Source: Gallibacter pasteurianus_A (GTDB taxonomy: Bacteria > Bacillota > Clostridia > Peptostreptococcales > Anaerovoracaceae). Taken from it: 64,000 nt of DNA. Made by a program: the position numbers and the translations under genes. Numbering within the stretch: position 1 is the first letter of the stretch; the number at the start of each line of letters is the position of its first letter. The stretch spans positions 1 through 64,000 of the forward strand of contig CAVBJF010000001.1 of NCBI GenBank assembly GCA_963596005.1, in the 5' to 3' direction. Below, one piece after another: positions 35,267 through 43,185 of the stretch. Below the pieces are notes generated by a model. The model saw nothing but the letters and a program-made list of their open reading frames with translations, had not been told where the DNA came from and made no database searches.

Positions 35267-36104
35267 CCTTTGATCCCCCTATTCTTCCTATTGCCGATTT
35301 CGCCTTCTTTATAATAGTTCCATCATCAACTTGGTAATAACAATCTATCAGGATTTTTTCAAGACTTTTTTTATCAAGCCCTCTTTTAATTTTGCCATTT
35401 CTTGCAACCGAAATAATCCCCGTTTCCTCAGAAACTATCAGCGAAATAGCATCCGATATTTCTGTAATACCTATACCTGCTCTATGCCTTGTGCCAAGCT
35501 CCTTTGGTAATTCCTGATTTTGTGTAAGCGGAAGCACACAGCCTGCACTATGTAGCCTGTCTCCTCGTACTATCACCGCTCCATCATGAAGCGGAGCTCC
35601 TTCATAAAAAATATTTCCAATAAGCTCTGCTGTTATACGCGCATCTATTCTCGTACCTGTTTCGCATATATCTGTCAACGCAGTCTGTCTTTCTATGATT
35701 ATAAGCACGCCTGTCTTTGTATCCGCCATCGTTTTTATCGCATCAATAAATTCCCTCACAATAAGCATTGCATTTTCGTTATTGACCTCTGAAAGCGGTG
35801 TCTTAAATATCTTTTTGCGGCCAAGAGACTCAAGCGCTCTTCTTAGCTCCGGTTGGAATATTACTATCAGAGCAATGACTCCGACTGTAAGTGCGCCACG
35901 CAAAATCCAATTTAGCGTATATAAATTTAGCAGATCCGATAATCCTGCTGCAATTACAACAACAAGTAAGCCTTTAGCTAACTGACCTGCTCTATTTTCT
36001 CTTATAAAACCTATGACCTTGTATACAATGAATGCCACGACTAAAATGTCTAATACATCATTGATACCTATCCCTGAAACAATATTATTAAAAAAATCTT
36101 TCAT
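35253..36104 (-). CDS. cdaA: membrane diadenylate cyclase
   Basis: 283 residues. Three N-terminal membrane helices (to about 85) and a DAC domain with the catalytic DGA (DGAVIVRGD, about 173) and RHR (TRHRAGIGI, about 205) motifs. Makes c-di-AMP from two ATP. No SD is visible before the ATG; instead an extended -10 ends 6 bp upstream, so a leaderless mRNA is possible. Head of cdaA-cdaR-glmM-glmS-ahcY-ade. Confidence 0.96.
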   Translation of the reverse strand: MKDFFNNIVSGIGINDVLDILVVAFIVYKVIGFIRENRAGQLAKGLLVVVIAAGLSDLLNLYTLNWILRGALTVGVIALIVIFQPELRRALESLGRKKIFKTPLSEVNNENAMLIVREFIDAIKTMADTKTGVLIIIERQTALTDICETGTRIDARITAELIGNIFYEGAPLHDGAVIVRGDRLHSAGCVLPLTQNQELPKELGTRHRAGIGITEISDAISLIVSEETGIISVARNGKIKRGLDKKSLEKILIDCYYQVDDGTIIKKAKSAIGRIGGSKDAEK

Positions 36105-36110
36105 ATCAAT

Positions 36111-36119
36111 ATTATACCA
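36111..36119 (-). promoter_or_regulatory. extended -10 directly before cdaA
   Basis: TGGTATAAT on the minus strand, with TATAAT at 36111-36116. Only 6 bases separate it from the cdaA ATG, so transcription would start at or next to the A of the ATG. The -35 region is poor. Confidence 0.5.
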
Positions 36120-36181
36120 TAAAAGCTATCTTTCTTCCATTTATCCAACTATCATTTCTTGGTCGCTTTTCACATATATAT

Positions 36182-36353
36182 AACAGTCGTTTAGCTGACC
36201 TGGTCTTTGCCCCCACACTTGCCTTTACCCGGATTTTCCGGAGGACTTACTTCTAAACTACGCCATGATCACCGCTGCCCTTGCACACGGCTTACGTGGA
36301 GCCTTTTGCCCGTAGCTGGCTTGGCTTTGCAACCACAGACCTAAACGACTATT
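36182..36353 (-). ncRNA. structured RNA downstream of comF, raiA-motif candidate
   Basis: A 172-nt non-coding block closed by a perfect 10-bp stem, AGTCGTTTAG (36341-36350 on the minus strand) with CTAAACGACT (36185-36194), extended by two A-T pairs. Inside, GGTCT pairs with AGACC, TTGC with GCAA, and CCGG with CCGG around GAAAAT. It is richer in G+C than other intergenic DNA here. The raiA RNA motif, about 200 nt, is known to lie next to comFC genes in Firmicutes; position, length and strand fit. 6S RNA is the main alternative. The identity is from context and shape, not alignment. Confidence 0.55.
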
Positions 36354-37095
36354 ATGCCTTACTTGCGCCTGCCGAAAATGTCAACACATAAACATTTTCG
36401 GCGCCATTTTCTTTTAGCAGCCTACTACATACATCGACGGTTGCACCTGTCGTATATATGTCATCCACCAGTAAAATACTTTTGCCTTGTATTTTTTGCA
36501 TCTGCCTTTGGTCTATTGCAAACGCATTTTTCATATTTGCCATGCGACCAAACGCATCTAATTTTTTATTAGGGAGTGTCTTTGCCACCCTTTTTACCAC
36601 ATTAGGATACACCTTTACTCTCATATTTTTCGAGAGCTCTTTTGCCATCAATAGTGCCTGATTATAGCCCCTTTTTTTGAACTTCTCCTTGTACATAGGT
36701 ATAGGAATTATACCACTAATATGCAGGTTTTCAATTACTATCCTGTCATAGAGCATGCGCCCAAGCGCTTCTGCAAAATAGCTTTTTTGTTCGTTTTTAA
36801 ATTTTGCAATCAGCCTTCTTTCGTAAAGGCCATATTTTGTGCATGTGAAAGCTCTGTCAAATTCGTGTTCGCGCCGCATACAGTCATGACACAGTTCCCC
36901 TCTGTCTTTTTCTCCGAGTACCTTGCCACATTTTTTGCAAGTCCTTCCGCTTGCCCAAGAAAATTTTTCTATGCAATTATCGCACAAGCCGTATTCCCTT
37001 GAGCTGTCTATGATACTGCCACATGCAAAGCAGTATATGTATGTTGGATAGATTGTTTCCAAAAGCTTATTGATTGTTTTGTTTATCCTGCTCAA
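36352..37095 (-). CDS. comF: ComF family phosphoribosyltransferase-like protein
   Basis: 247 residues. Two zinc-knuckle pairs at the N terminus (CFACG...CDNC and CKKCG...CHDC, about 22-76), then a PRTase domain with the PRPP loop LLVDDIYTTGATVDVC near 205. ComFC is needed for DNA uptake in competent bacteria and is also linked to stress responses. The start is a TTG 29 bp inside recD2 with weak SD. Its stop abuts the structured RNA. Confidence 0.9.
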   Translation of the reverse strand: MSRINKTINKLLETIYPTYIYCFACGSIIDSSREYGLCDNCIEKFSWASGRTCKKCGKVLGEKDRGELCHDCMRREHEFDRAFTCTKYGLYERRLIAKFKNEQKSYFAEALGRMLYDRIVIENLHISGIIPIPMYKEKFKKRGYNQALLMAKELSKNMRVKVYPNVVKRVAKTLPNKKLDAFGRMANMKNAFAIDQRQMQKIQGKSILLVDDIYTTGATVDVCSRLLKENGAENVYVLTFSAGASKA

Positions 37096-39412
37096 AAATT
37101 CTTTTAATGCGAATAGCTAACCCCGAATTTCTTCCTTTATTGCTGTCGTCCTTCACCATTTTTTCTAATTGCTCCTCTGTCCCAATAAGCACGACGGCCT
37201 TTTTTGCTCTCGTAATACCCGTATAAAGTAAATTTCTCTTTGCAAGAGGCGAATTTTGATGTGGCAAAACCATTATAACTATCGGAAATTCGCTTCCCTG
37301 GCTCTTATGAACAGTCATCGCATATGCATGCTCCACTTCATCAAGCCATGAGAAGGGATATACCACTTCCTTGTATCCGTCGAAATCAATAAGTATTTCC
37401 TTTGCTGCATCATCTACTTCAATAACTTTACCTATATCGCCATTGTAAAGCTCTGTCCCACGAGAAAAATCCCATGTGTTGACCCATTCTATGCTATAGT
37501 TGTTTTTTGTCTGCCTAACCTTATCCCCCTCTCGAAAAATACGGTCTCCGACCCTTGCTTCTTTTTTTTCAAATTGTATATTCTCAAATACGTCTTGTAC
37601 CGGATTTAGAAGCGCCTGCAAGCTCCTATTTAAGCTCTTGCTACTCACTCTCGGCGAATCCTTATTAGGCACAAGAACCTGTATGTCTTCTGCTCTTTGT
37701 TCCTCCGGTATATCGTAATGAGCCCCCATTCTCTCGTACAAAGTCAGCACTTCTCTTTCTATCTGATTTACATCTCTTTTTATAAAATAAAAATCTGCGT
37801 TAGGGTCTCCGTTTCTAAGTTCAGGCATTTCGCCTCTGTTTATCCTGTGTGCGTTTACGACTATCAAGCTTTCCTTTCCTTGCCTGAAAATCTGCTCAAG
37901 CTTCTCCGCATATATATATTCGCTTTCAATTATATCCCGCAAAAAATTTCCAGGTCCAACCGAAGGAAGCTGATCTGCATCACCAACTACGATTAGTCTT
38001 GTCCCCGTTTTTATTGCTCTTAATAACGACGCCGCAAGCTCTATATCTACCATCGAAGCTTCGTCGACTATAACTGCGTCCGCCTCAAGCTTGTTACTGC
38101 TGTTTTTTTCGAAATATCTCTTTGAAGTTTCTTCGTTTATATTGCATCCGAGCAAACGATGTATCGTCTTTGCACTATGATCTGTCGCTTCTTCTACTCT
38201 CTTTGCCGCATGACCTGTAGGTGCGGCAAGTTCTATTTTTTGCTCCTTGCCGCCCGCCTCCAATATATTGATGAGCGCCCTTATAATCGTAGTCTTGCCT
38301 GTGCCCGGGCCTCCTGTAATAGCAACCACCGGCGAGTTCAGACAGTTTTTTATTACTTTTCGCTGCTCGTCAGAAAAGCTCATCCTGTTTTGATTCGCCT
38401 GCTCAGATTCTTTGAACTCATTCCAGACGGTTTTTCTCAGATTGGCTTCTGCCTCATCTATCAAACTGTCAATATCGAAGTCGAGTTGCTTCAATTTTGC
38501 ATGCGAAAGGTTAAATAGTTCCCTTGTTACCGTCTGCTCTGCTTCATAAAGCCCCCTTGGGTATACAACTTCTCTGCCATCCAGCATTTCTACCTTGATG
38601 CCATTATTTCTGCTCGACTCGGTTCTAAAAGCGAGTCTTATTATCGCATCCTCTATCTTTTCATGTGTGACATCAAGTCTTTTTGCCGACTCCTCAATAA
38701 GCTTGTTTTTTGTAAGAAATGTATCACCTTCCTGATAAGTTTTTTCTCGCAATGTTGTCTCTATACCGGTTTCGAGCCTGTTTTCGTCATCTTCCGCAAG
38801 TCCGAGAGTTTTTCTGATTTTATCCGCTTGACTAAAGCTGCTTTCAAAAGGTTCTCCTACGATTATGTACGGATTTTCTTTAACCTTCTGCACCGCCTTT
38901 TCACCATATTCCTCATACAGCAATAATGCTGTCGCCTGCGAAACATCAATTGCGCATAGTGCTTTTATTGCCTCTGTGTTCTTTTTGTTTTGCTTGTATA
39001 TGCCCGAAATTTTTTTTGCCCTCTTTTTGGTTATTCCCGAAACCTCCGCAAGCCTTTGTGGTTCTTTTTCTATTATTGTAAATGTATCCTTGCCAAATCG
39101 TGCTACTATTGCCGAAGCTGTTTTTATACCTATCCCTTCGTAAATTTTAGATGATAATACCGAAACTATTGCATTATCATCTGTTGGTAATTTCTCCTCA
39201 GCATACGAAACTTCAAATTGTTTCCCGTATTTTTTATGTTCGATAAAATTGCCCTCTAAACGATAGCTTTTCCTTTCCTCGGCATCCATTATGTTGCCTG
39301 TTATCGTTTCTGTGCCGTTCTCCGTTCGAAATCTTGCGACGATATAACCATTTGCCTCGTTTTTAAATCTTATATGTTCAATATGCCCCTCAAGCTGAAT
39401 TTTTTTACTCAT
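37067..39412 (-). CDS. recD2: RecD2 helicase
   Basis: 781 residues. RecB-independent 5'-3' DNA helicase used in repair. N-terminal OB-like part and helix-hairpin-helix region (GIGIKTASAIVARFG, about 95), Walker A AITGGPGTGKTTIIRAL (about 360), DEAS box (VDEASMVDIEL), VVGDADQLPSVGPG and the C-terminal MTVHKSQGSEF and TGITRAKK motifs. Overlaps yhaM by 8 bp and comF by 29 bp, so the three are one operon. Confidence 0.95.
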   Translation of the reverse strand: MSKKIQLEGHIEHIRFKNEANGYIVARFRTENGTETITGNIMDAEERKSYRLEGNFIEHKKYGKQFEVSYAEEKLPTDDNAIVSVLSSKIYEGIGIKTASAIVARFGKDTFTIIEKEPQRLAEVSGITKKRAKKISGIYKQNKKNTEAIKALCAIDVSQATALLLYEEYGEKAVQKVKENPYIIVGEPFESSFSQADKIRKTLGLAEDDENRLETGIETTLREKTYQEGDTFLTKNKLIEESAKRLDVTHEKIEDAIIRLAFRTESSRNNGIKVEMLDGREVVYPRGLYEAEQTVTRELFNLSHAKLKQLDFDIDSLIDEAEANLRKTVWNEFKESEQANQNRMSFSDEQRKVIKNCLNSPVVAITGGPGTGKTTIIRALINILEAGGKEQKIELAAPTGHAAKRVEEATDHSAKTIHRLLGCNINEETSKRYFEKNSSNKLEADAVIVDEASMVDIELAASLLRAIKTGTRLIVVGDADQLPSVGPGNFLRDIIESEYIYAEKLEQIFRQGKESLIVVNAHRINRGEMPELRNGDPNADFYFIKRDVNQIEREVLTLYERMGAHYDIPEEQRAEDIQVLVPNKDSPRVSSKSLNRSLQALLNPVQDVFENIQFEKKEARVGDRIFREGDKVRQTKNNYSIEWVNTWDFSRGTELYNGDIGKVIEVDDAAKEILIDFDGYKEVVYPFSWLDEVEHAYAMTVHKSQGSEFPIVIMVLPHQNSPLAKRNLLYTGITRAKKAVVLIGTEEQLEKMVKDDSNKGRNSGLAIRIKRIFEQDKQNNQ

Positions 39413-40385
39413 GCTTCTTATACATCTTCCTGTTATCTAATGTCCAAATTTTTTCGCTAAAAGCTCCCGGTTCCGTATCCTTTAGCGCTGTCGTCATATC
39501 ATCCATGTCTGCATCGATCTTGTCGAGATAATGAAGTATGACTGCTTCCGGAAACATTGGTTTTTTTGCCGCTCCATACTCTTCCTTTCCATGATGCGAG
39601 AGGATCATGTGCTCAACCAAAAGCTTTTTTTCTTTCGGGAATTGCAGCTTGTCCATCTTTTTATCAAGATCTCTTACTCCCATAACTAAATGACCTATGA
39701 GATTACCTTCGATGGAGTATTCATTTGCTACGCCAAGTTTATTTGCCTCAATCTCGTGGATTTTTTGCATATCATGCAGTATCACGCCTGTCGCCAAAAG
39801 ATCTTTGTCGAGATTTGTATAAACTTCGCAAAGTTTATCCCCTGTCATAAGCATACGCTTCGTATGATACAAAAGACCTCCTCTGTAGCTGTGGTGGTTT
39901 TTGCTTGCCGCCGGATAATATTGCAACGCTTCCTTTTCTTCTTCAAGAACATTCAAGCAGAGAGCATTTAGGTCGCTGTCTGTTATCTGCTCCGCACGGT
40001 TTACAAGGAAATCATACATGCTTTCTGACTCCTCAGGAGCGTTTTTTACAAAATCATCTGCTACAAGCCCCTCTTCTTGCACAGCCTCCTTATTAAGAGG
40101 TTTCAATTTGTTTATGTTTAGCTGTGGCATGCCGTTAAACTCACCTACTTCCGCCTCTATTTTGAGCATGGCACACTCGCCTATCTTCTTGTAGCTATCC
40201 GCTTCAGCAGAAGAAAGTCTCCATTTTTTCGCAGTTATTACCCCTGTTTTATCCTGCAACTGCAAATCGAGATAACTGTTTCCGTTTTTATCTGCTTTTA
40301 TCTCCGCACTTTTTACCATAAAAAAGTCTGTAATGATGCTTTTTGAATCTATATTTTTTATTTTTTCTACAAATATTTCTTTCAT
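39405..40385 (-). CDS. yhaM: 3'-5' exoribonuclease, YhaM family
   Basis: 326 residues. N-terminal OB-fold nucleic-acid domain (about 10-100: YLDLQLQDKTGVITAKKW) and an HD phosphohydrolase domain (HHSYRGGLLYHTKRM, GVILHDMQKIHE, MILSHHGKEEYG). YhaM trims RNA, and related proteins act on DNA in replication. ATG at 40385 chosen for its AGAGGAG site; the frame is open 19 codons further without a signal. Confidence 0.93.
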   Translation of the reverse strand: MKEIFVEKIKNIDSKSIITDFFMVKSAEIKADKNGNSYLDLQLQDKTGVITAKKWRLSSAEADSYKKIGECAMLKIEAEVGEFNGMPQLNINKLKPLNKEAVQEEGLVADDFVKNAPEESESMYDFLVNRAEQITDSDLNALCLNVLEEEKEALQYYPAASKNHHSYRGGLLYHTKRMLMTGDKLCEVYTNLDKDLLATGVILHDMQKIHEIEANKLGVANEYSIEGNLIGHLVMGVRDLDKKMDKLQFPKEKKLLVEHMILSHHGKEEYGAAKKPMFPEAVILHYLDKIDADMDDMTTALKDTEPGAFSEKIWTLDNRKMYKKHE

Positions 40386-40456
40386 TTTTTTCTCCTCTGT
40401 CACAAGCTTTGTTTTGCCGAATCTCCCAAATATGCTCCTCAATTTCTCTGAATAAG

Positions 40457-40489
40457 ATTATATACTAAAGGCAAAAAATAGTATATAAT
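40457..40489. promoter_or_regulatory. symmetrical divergent yhaM / nadE promoters in an 11-bp inverted repeat
   Basis: ATTATATACTA (40457-40467) and TAGTATATAAT (40479-40489) are perfect inverted arms around an 11-bp spacer. Each outer end is a TATAAT -10, one for yhaM (-) and one for nadE (+), so each arm also covers the other promoter's -35 zone. The plus-strand copy shares 19 bases with 13037-13055. Confidence 0.55.
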
Positions 40490-40576
40490 TATAACATAAA
40501 TTTACATATTTTCGTCTGATTGATTTTCAGGCTGTAACTGCATATTATTTCTAAATTAATGAAACGGAGAATAGTT

Positions 40577-42346
40577 ATGAACACAAGTAGTATGGGTTTT
40601 TTGAGGGTGGCTTGTGCCTCTTATGACATAAAAACCGCAAATATTTCGGCAAATGCAAATATCATCAAAAATATTATTGAAAAAACGGAAAGCACAAAAA
40701 CAGGATTACTGCTTTTACCTCCTCTTGCTTTGACAGGCTCGGCGTGTGGTGATTTGTTTTTACAAAGGAAGCTTTATGATGCACAACGCTTGGCGCTTTT
40801 TGATATTACCGAATATAGCGAAAAAGCAAAAGCGACTATTATTATGGGCGCATTTGAAAAGCACGAAGGATCGCTATATGATGCTTATGCGGTAATCCAA
40901 AATGGCAAGCTAATGTGTGCAACAGATGATATGTTGCTTAGCGATGAGGAAAACGAGCTTCTAATCGGCTTTGACGATACTTGCGATATACAGCTTATGA
41001 CATCAAACGAGGAATTAACTGTTGGGCAAACAGATTATGTTAAAAATCTCGTAGTTGCAATGAGTGCGAAAAACAAAAATATACTTATGTATACAGCAGC
41101 TAACGGCATACTTGCAATTGCCGAAAACGGCAAACTTCTCGAATTTAAAACTCCGTTTGATAGCTCTTGCGATAACTTTGATATGGTTGTCTGCGATGTC
41201 GACACTCAGATAATAGCACACGAAAGACTTGCTCTTGATAATTTTGCCTATAACTTTGAAGATGATCATGATGTCGAACCGATAGAGCCTCTATATATGT
41301 ATGAAAGCAGCGAACTTCTCAGGAAGATCTCAGCTCATCCGTTTAGACCGGATGATTTGGCTAACTTAAATGCAAACTGCATGCAAATCTTTGAGATACA
41401 GGCGCAGGCTCTTGCAAAAAGACTTGCACATACGCATAGCAAAAAAAGCGTAGTCGGCATCTCCGGCGGACTTGATTCTACGCTTGCGCTTTTAGTCAGC
41501 GTTTATGCGCATCGGAAGCTTGGTATTCCTGCTTCAGACATCATAGCTATCACAATGCCTGGATTTGGCACTACAGACAGGACATACGACAACGCCCTTT
41601 TGATGATGAAAACAACAGGTGCGACCATAAGAGAAATTTCAATCGTGCCGTCTGTAACACAGCACTTCGAGGATATAGAGCACGACCTAAAGGATCATAG
41701 CGTGACATATGAAAACGCACAGGCTCGTGAGCGCACACAAATTTTGATGGATATAGCAAATAAGGAAGGCGGACTTGTCGTCGGCACAGGCGATCTTTCT
41801 GAGGAAGCTCTCGGCTGGTGCACATTTAACGGTGACCACATCTCTATGTATGGTGTAAATGCAGGCGTGCCTAAATCAGCTATCAAGGATATCATCCGTT
41901 GGTTTATCGACTATAAGCTAAAGGAGGATTTAGATTTTGCCAAGGATAATGCTTTGCTGGCAAAAACTCTTGAAGATATTTTAGATACCCCTATCTCACC
42001 GGAGCTGTTGCCTCCTGATGAGCAGGGCAATATGACACAAAAAACAGAAGATAAAGTCGGTCCTTATGAACTCCACGACTTCTTTATATATAATGTCGTT
42101 CGTTACGGATTTTCGCCAAAGAAGGTTTTGTTTTTGGCTACTATCGCCTTTGATGGTAAATATGATGAGGATTATATAAAAACCTGGCTAAAGACCTTTT
42201 ATAAGAGATTTTTCGCACAGCAGTTCAAGAGGACATGCTCTCCTGACAGTCCAAGGATCGGCACAGTCGACCTGTCACCGCTCCATTGGCAAATGCCAAG
42301 CGATGTTTCCGCAGATATCTGGCTTGAGGACTTAGAATTATTTTAG
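40577..42346 (+). CDS. nadE: NAD synthetase with degenerate glutaminase domain
   Basis: 589 residues. The C-terminal synthetase domain is intact: PP-loop ISGGLDSTLALLV (about 300), GTGDLSEEALGWCTFNGDH and the NadE-specific tail. It makes NAD from deamido-NAD and ATP. The N-terminal nitrilase-like domain should supply ammonia from glutamine, but its triad is lost: the Glu of FPEL is Pro (LLPPLALTG), the Lys loop reads DDMLLSDEEN, and the segment with the catalytic Cys (ICEDLW in relatives) is deleted. The remaining fold is recognisable (NEELTVGQTDYV...AENGKLLEF). Ammonia, or a partner glutaminase, must be the nitrogen source. SD ACGGAG before ATG 40577. Confidence 0.92.
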   Translation: MNTSSMGFLRVACASYDIKTANISANANIIKNIIEKTESTKTGLLLLPPLALTGSACGDLFLQRKLYDAQRLALFDITEYSEKAKATIIMGAFEKHEGSLYDAYAVIQNGKLMCATDDMLLSDEENELLIGFDDTCDIQLMTSNEELTVGQTDYVKNLVVAMSAKNKNILMYTAANGILAIAENGKLLEFKTPFDSSCDNFDMVVCDVDTQIIAHERLALDNFAYNFEDDHDVEPIEPLYMYESSELLRKISAHPFRPDDLANLNANCMQIFEIQAQALAKRLAHTHSKKSVVGISGGLDSTLALLVSVYAHRKLGIPASDIIAITMPGFGTTDRTYDNALLMMKTTGATIREISIVPSVTQHFEDIEHDLKDHSVTYENAQARERTQILMDIANKEGGLVVGTGDLSEEALGWCTFNGDHISMYGVNAGVPKSAIKDIIRWFIDYKLKEDLDFAKDNALLAKTLEDILDTPISPELLPPDEQGNMTQKTEDKVGPYELHDFFIYNVVRYGFSPKKVLFLATIAFDGKYDEDYIKTWLKTFYKRFFAQQFKRTCSPDSPRIGTVDLSPLHWQMPSDVSADIWLEDLELF

Positions 42347-43141
42347 AAGCTTTTCCTTTATCTGTTCCATTGTCTCACTATGCGATATTGAGCGTATGCT
42401 CGGAAAGGCCTTGATAAGTCTCCTTTGCCCAAACGATAGCGACTTTGGAATCGTTTCCATTCTTTTTTGTAGCTCGGCTTTCTTTTGCTCGAGCTCTTTT
42501 TTCTTTTGCTCGATTTCGGGCTTTTTGTCCTCATACTTATCCTTTACGGAAAGCGACTCATCGTATATCATCTTCGTCAATTCATCAGAGACTTTCCTGA
42601 TACTGTCGCCCAACTCGTCGATGTGTGTAAGCTCCTTGTTGAGTCCTCTTACATTTATTGCTGTCGCTATCTGATCGACAAACATGATAGCTATGAGCAC
42701 CCATGCAACTATTTCCTGTGCAAGCATCGGTAAAACTCCTACAAGATCAGAAATTCCGCTGTGTATAATCTTGATTGCAATTACACCCGCAACACCCCAG
42801 CACAGGCTAAAGCTTAAACAGATGTATCCGCCAAGATTAAATTTTTCATTTGAATAATCCCACCACCTGTGGTGGTAAATCTTCTCGAGCACAAATCCCG
42901 TCGCAAGCTCCAAAAGTGAGCAAATAATCACCGAGCCTACAAACAACAAAAAAATATTGTCCCTAAACGGCTCTGTCAAGACTATCAAAAGCACCATGCC
43001 AAAGCCGTATATCGGGCAAATCGCGCCGTTTAAAAAGCCTCGGTTGACGAGTTTATGCTGTGCTATCGCATGAAATGAAACCTCGACCACCCAGCCTAAA
43101 AAACCATATATAAAAAAATATATACACAAATCGTAAAACAT
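42338..43141 (-). CDS. CmpB-like putative ABC transporter permease
   Basis: 267 residues, about five membrane helices in the first 160 residues with GFLGWVVEVSFHA, NRGFLNGAICPIYGFGM and HHRWWDYSNEKFNLGGYICL, diagnostic of the ABC_trans_CmpB family. The C-terminal 90 residues are a charged coiled coil (KKPEIEQKKKELEQKKAE). No ATPase gene is near, and the family's transport role is unproven. Overlaps nadE tail to tail by 9 bp. Confidence 0.85.
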   Translation of the reverse strand: MFYDLCIYFFIYGFLGWVVEVSFHAIAQHKLVNRGFLNGAICPIYGFGMVLLIVLTEPFRDNIFLLFVGSVIICSLLELATGFVLEKIYHHRWWDYSNEKFNLGGYICLSFSLCWGVAGVIAIKIIHSGISDLVGVLPMLAQEIVAWVLIAIMFVDQIATAINVRGLNKELTHIDELGDSIRKVSDELTKMIYDESLSVKDKYEDKKPEIEQKKKELEQKKAELQKRMETIPKSLSFGQRRLIKAFPSIRSISHSETMEQIKEKLLK

Positions 43142-43185
43142 ACCTGTATATTAGCACTTTTTTGGTGTGAGGTAAATATTTGTCT

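Noticed and set aside
36182..36353. 6S RNA as first choice
   Set aside because: Size and closing stem fit, but the comF neighbour favours the raiA motif; kept as the alternative.
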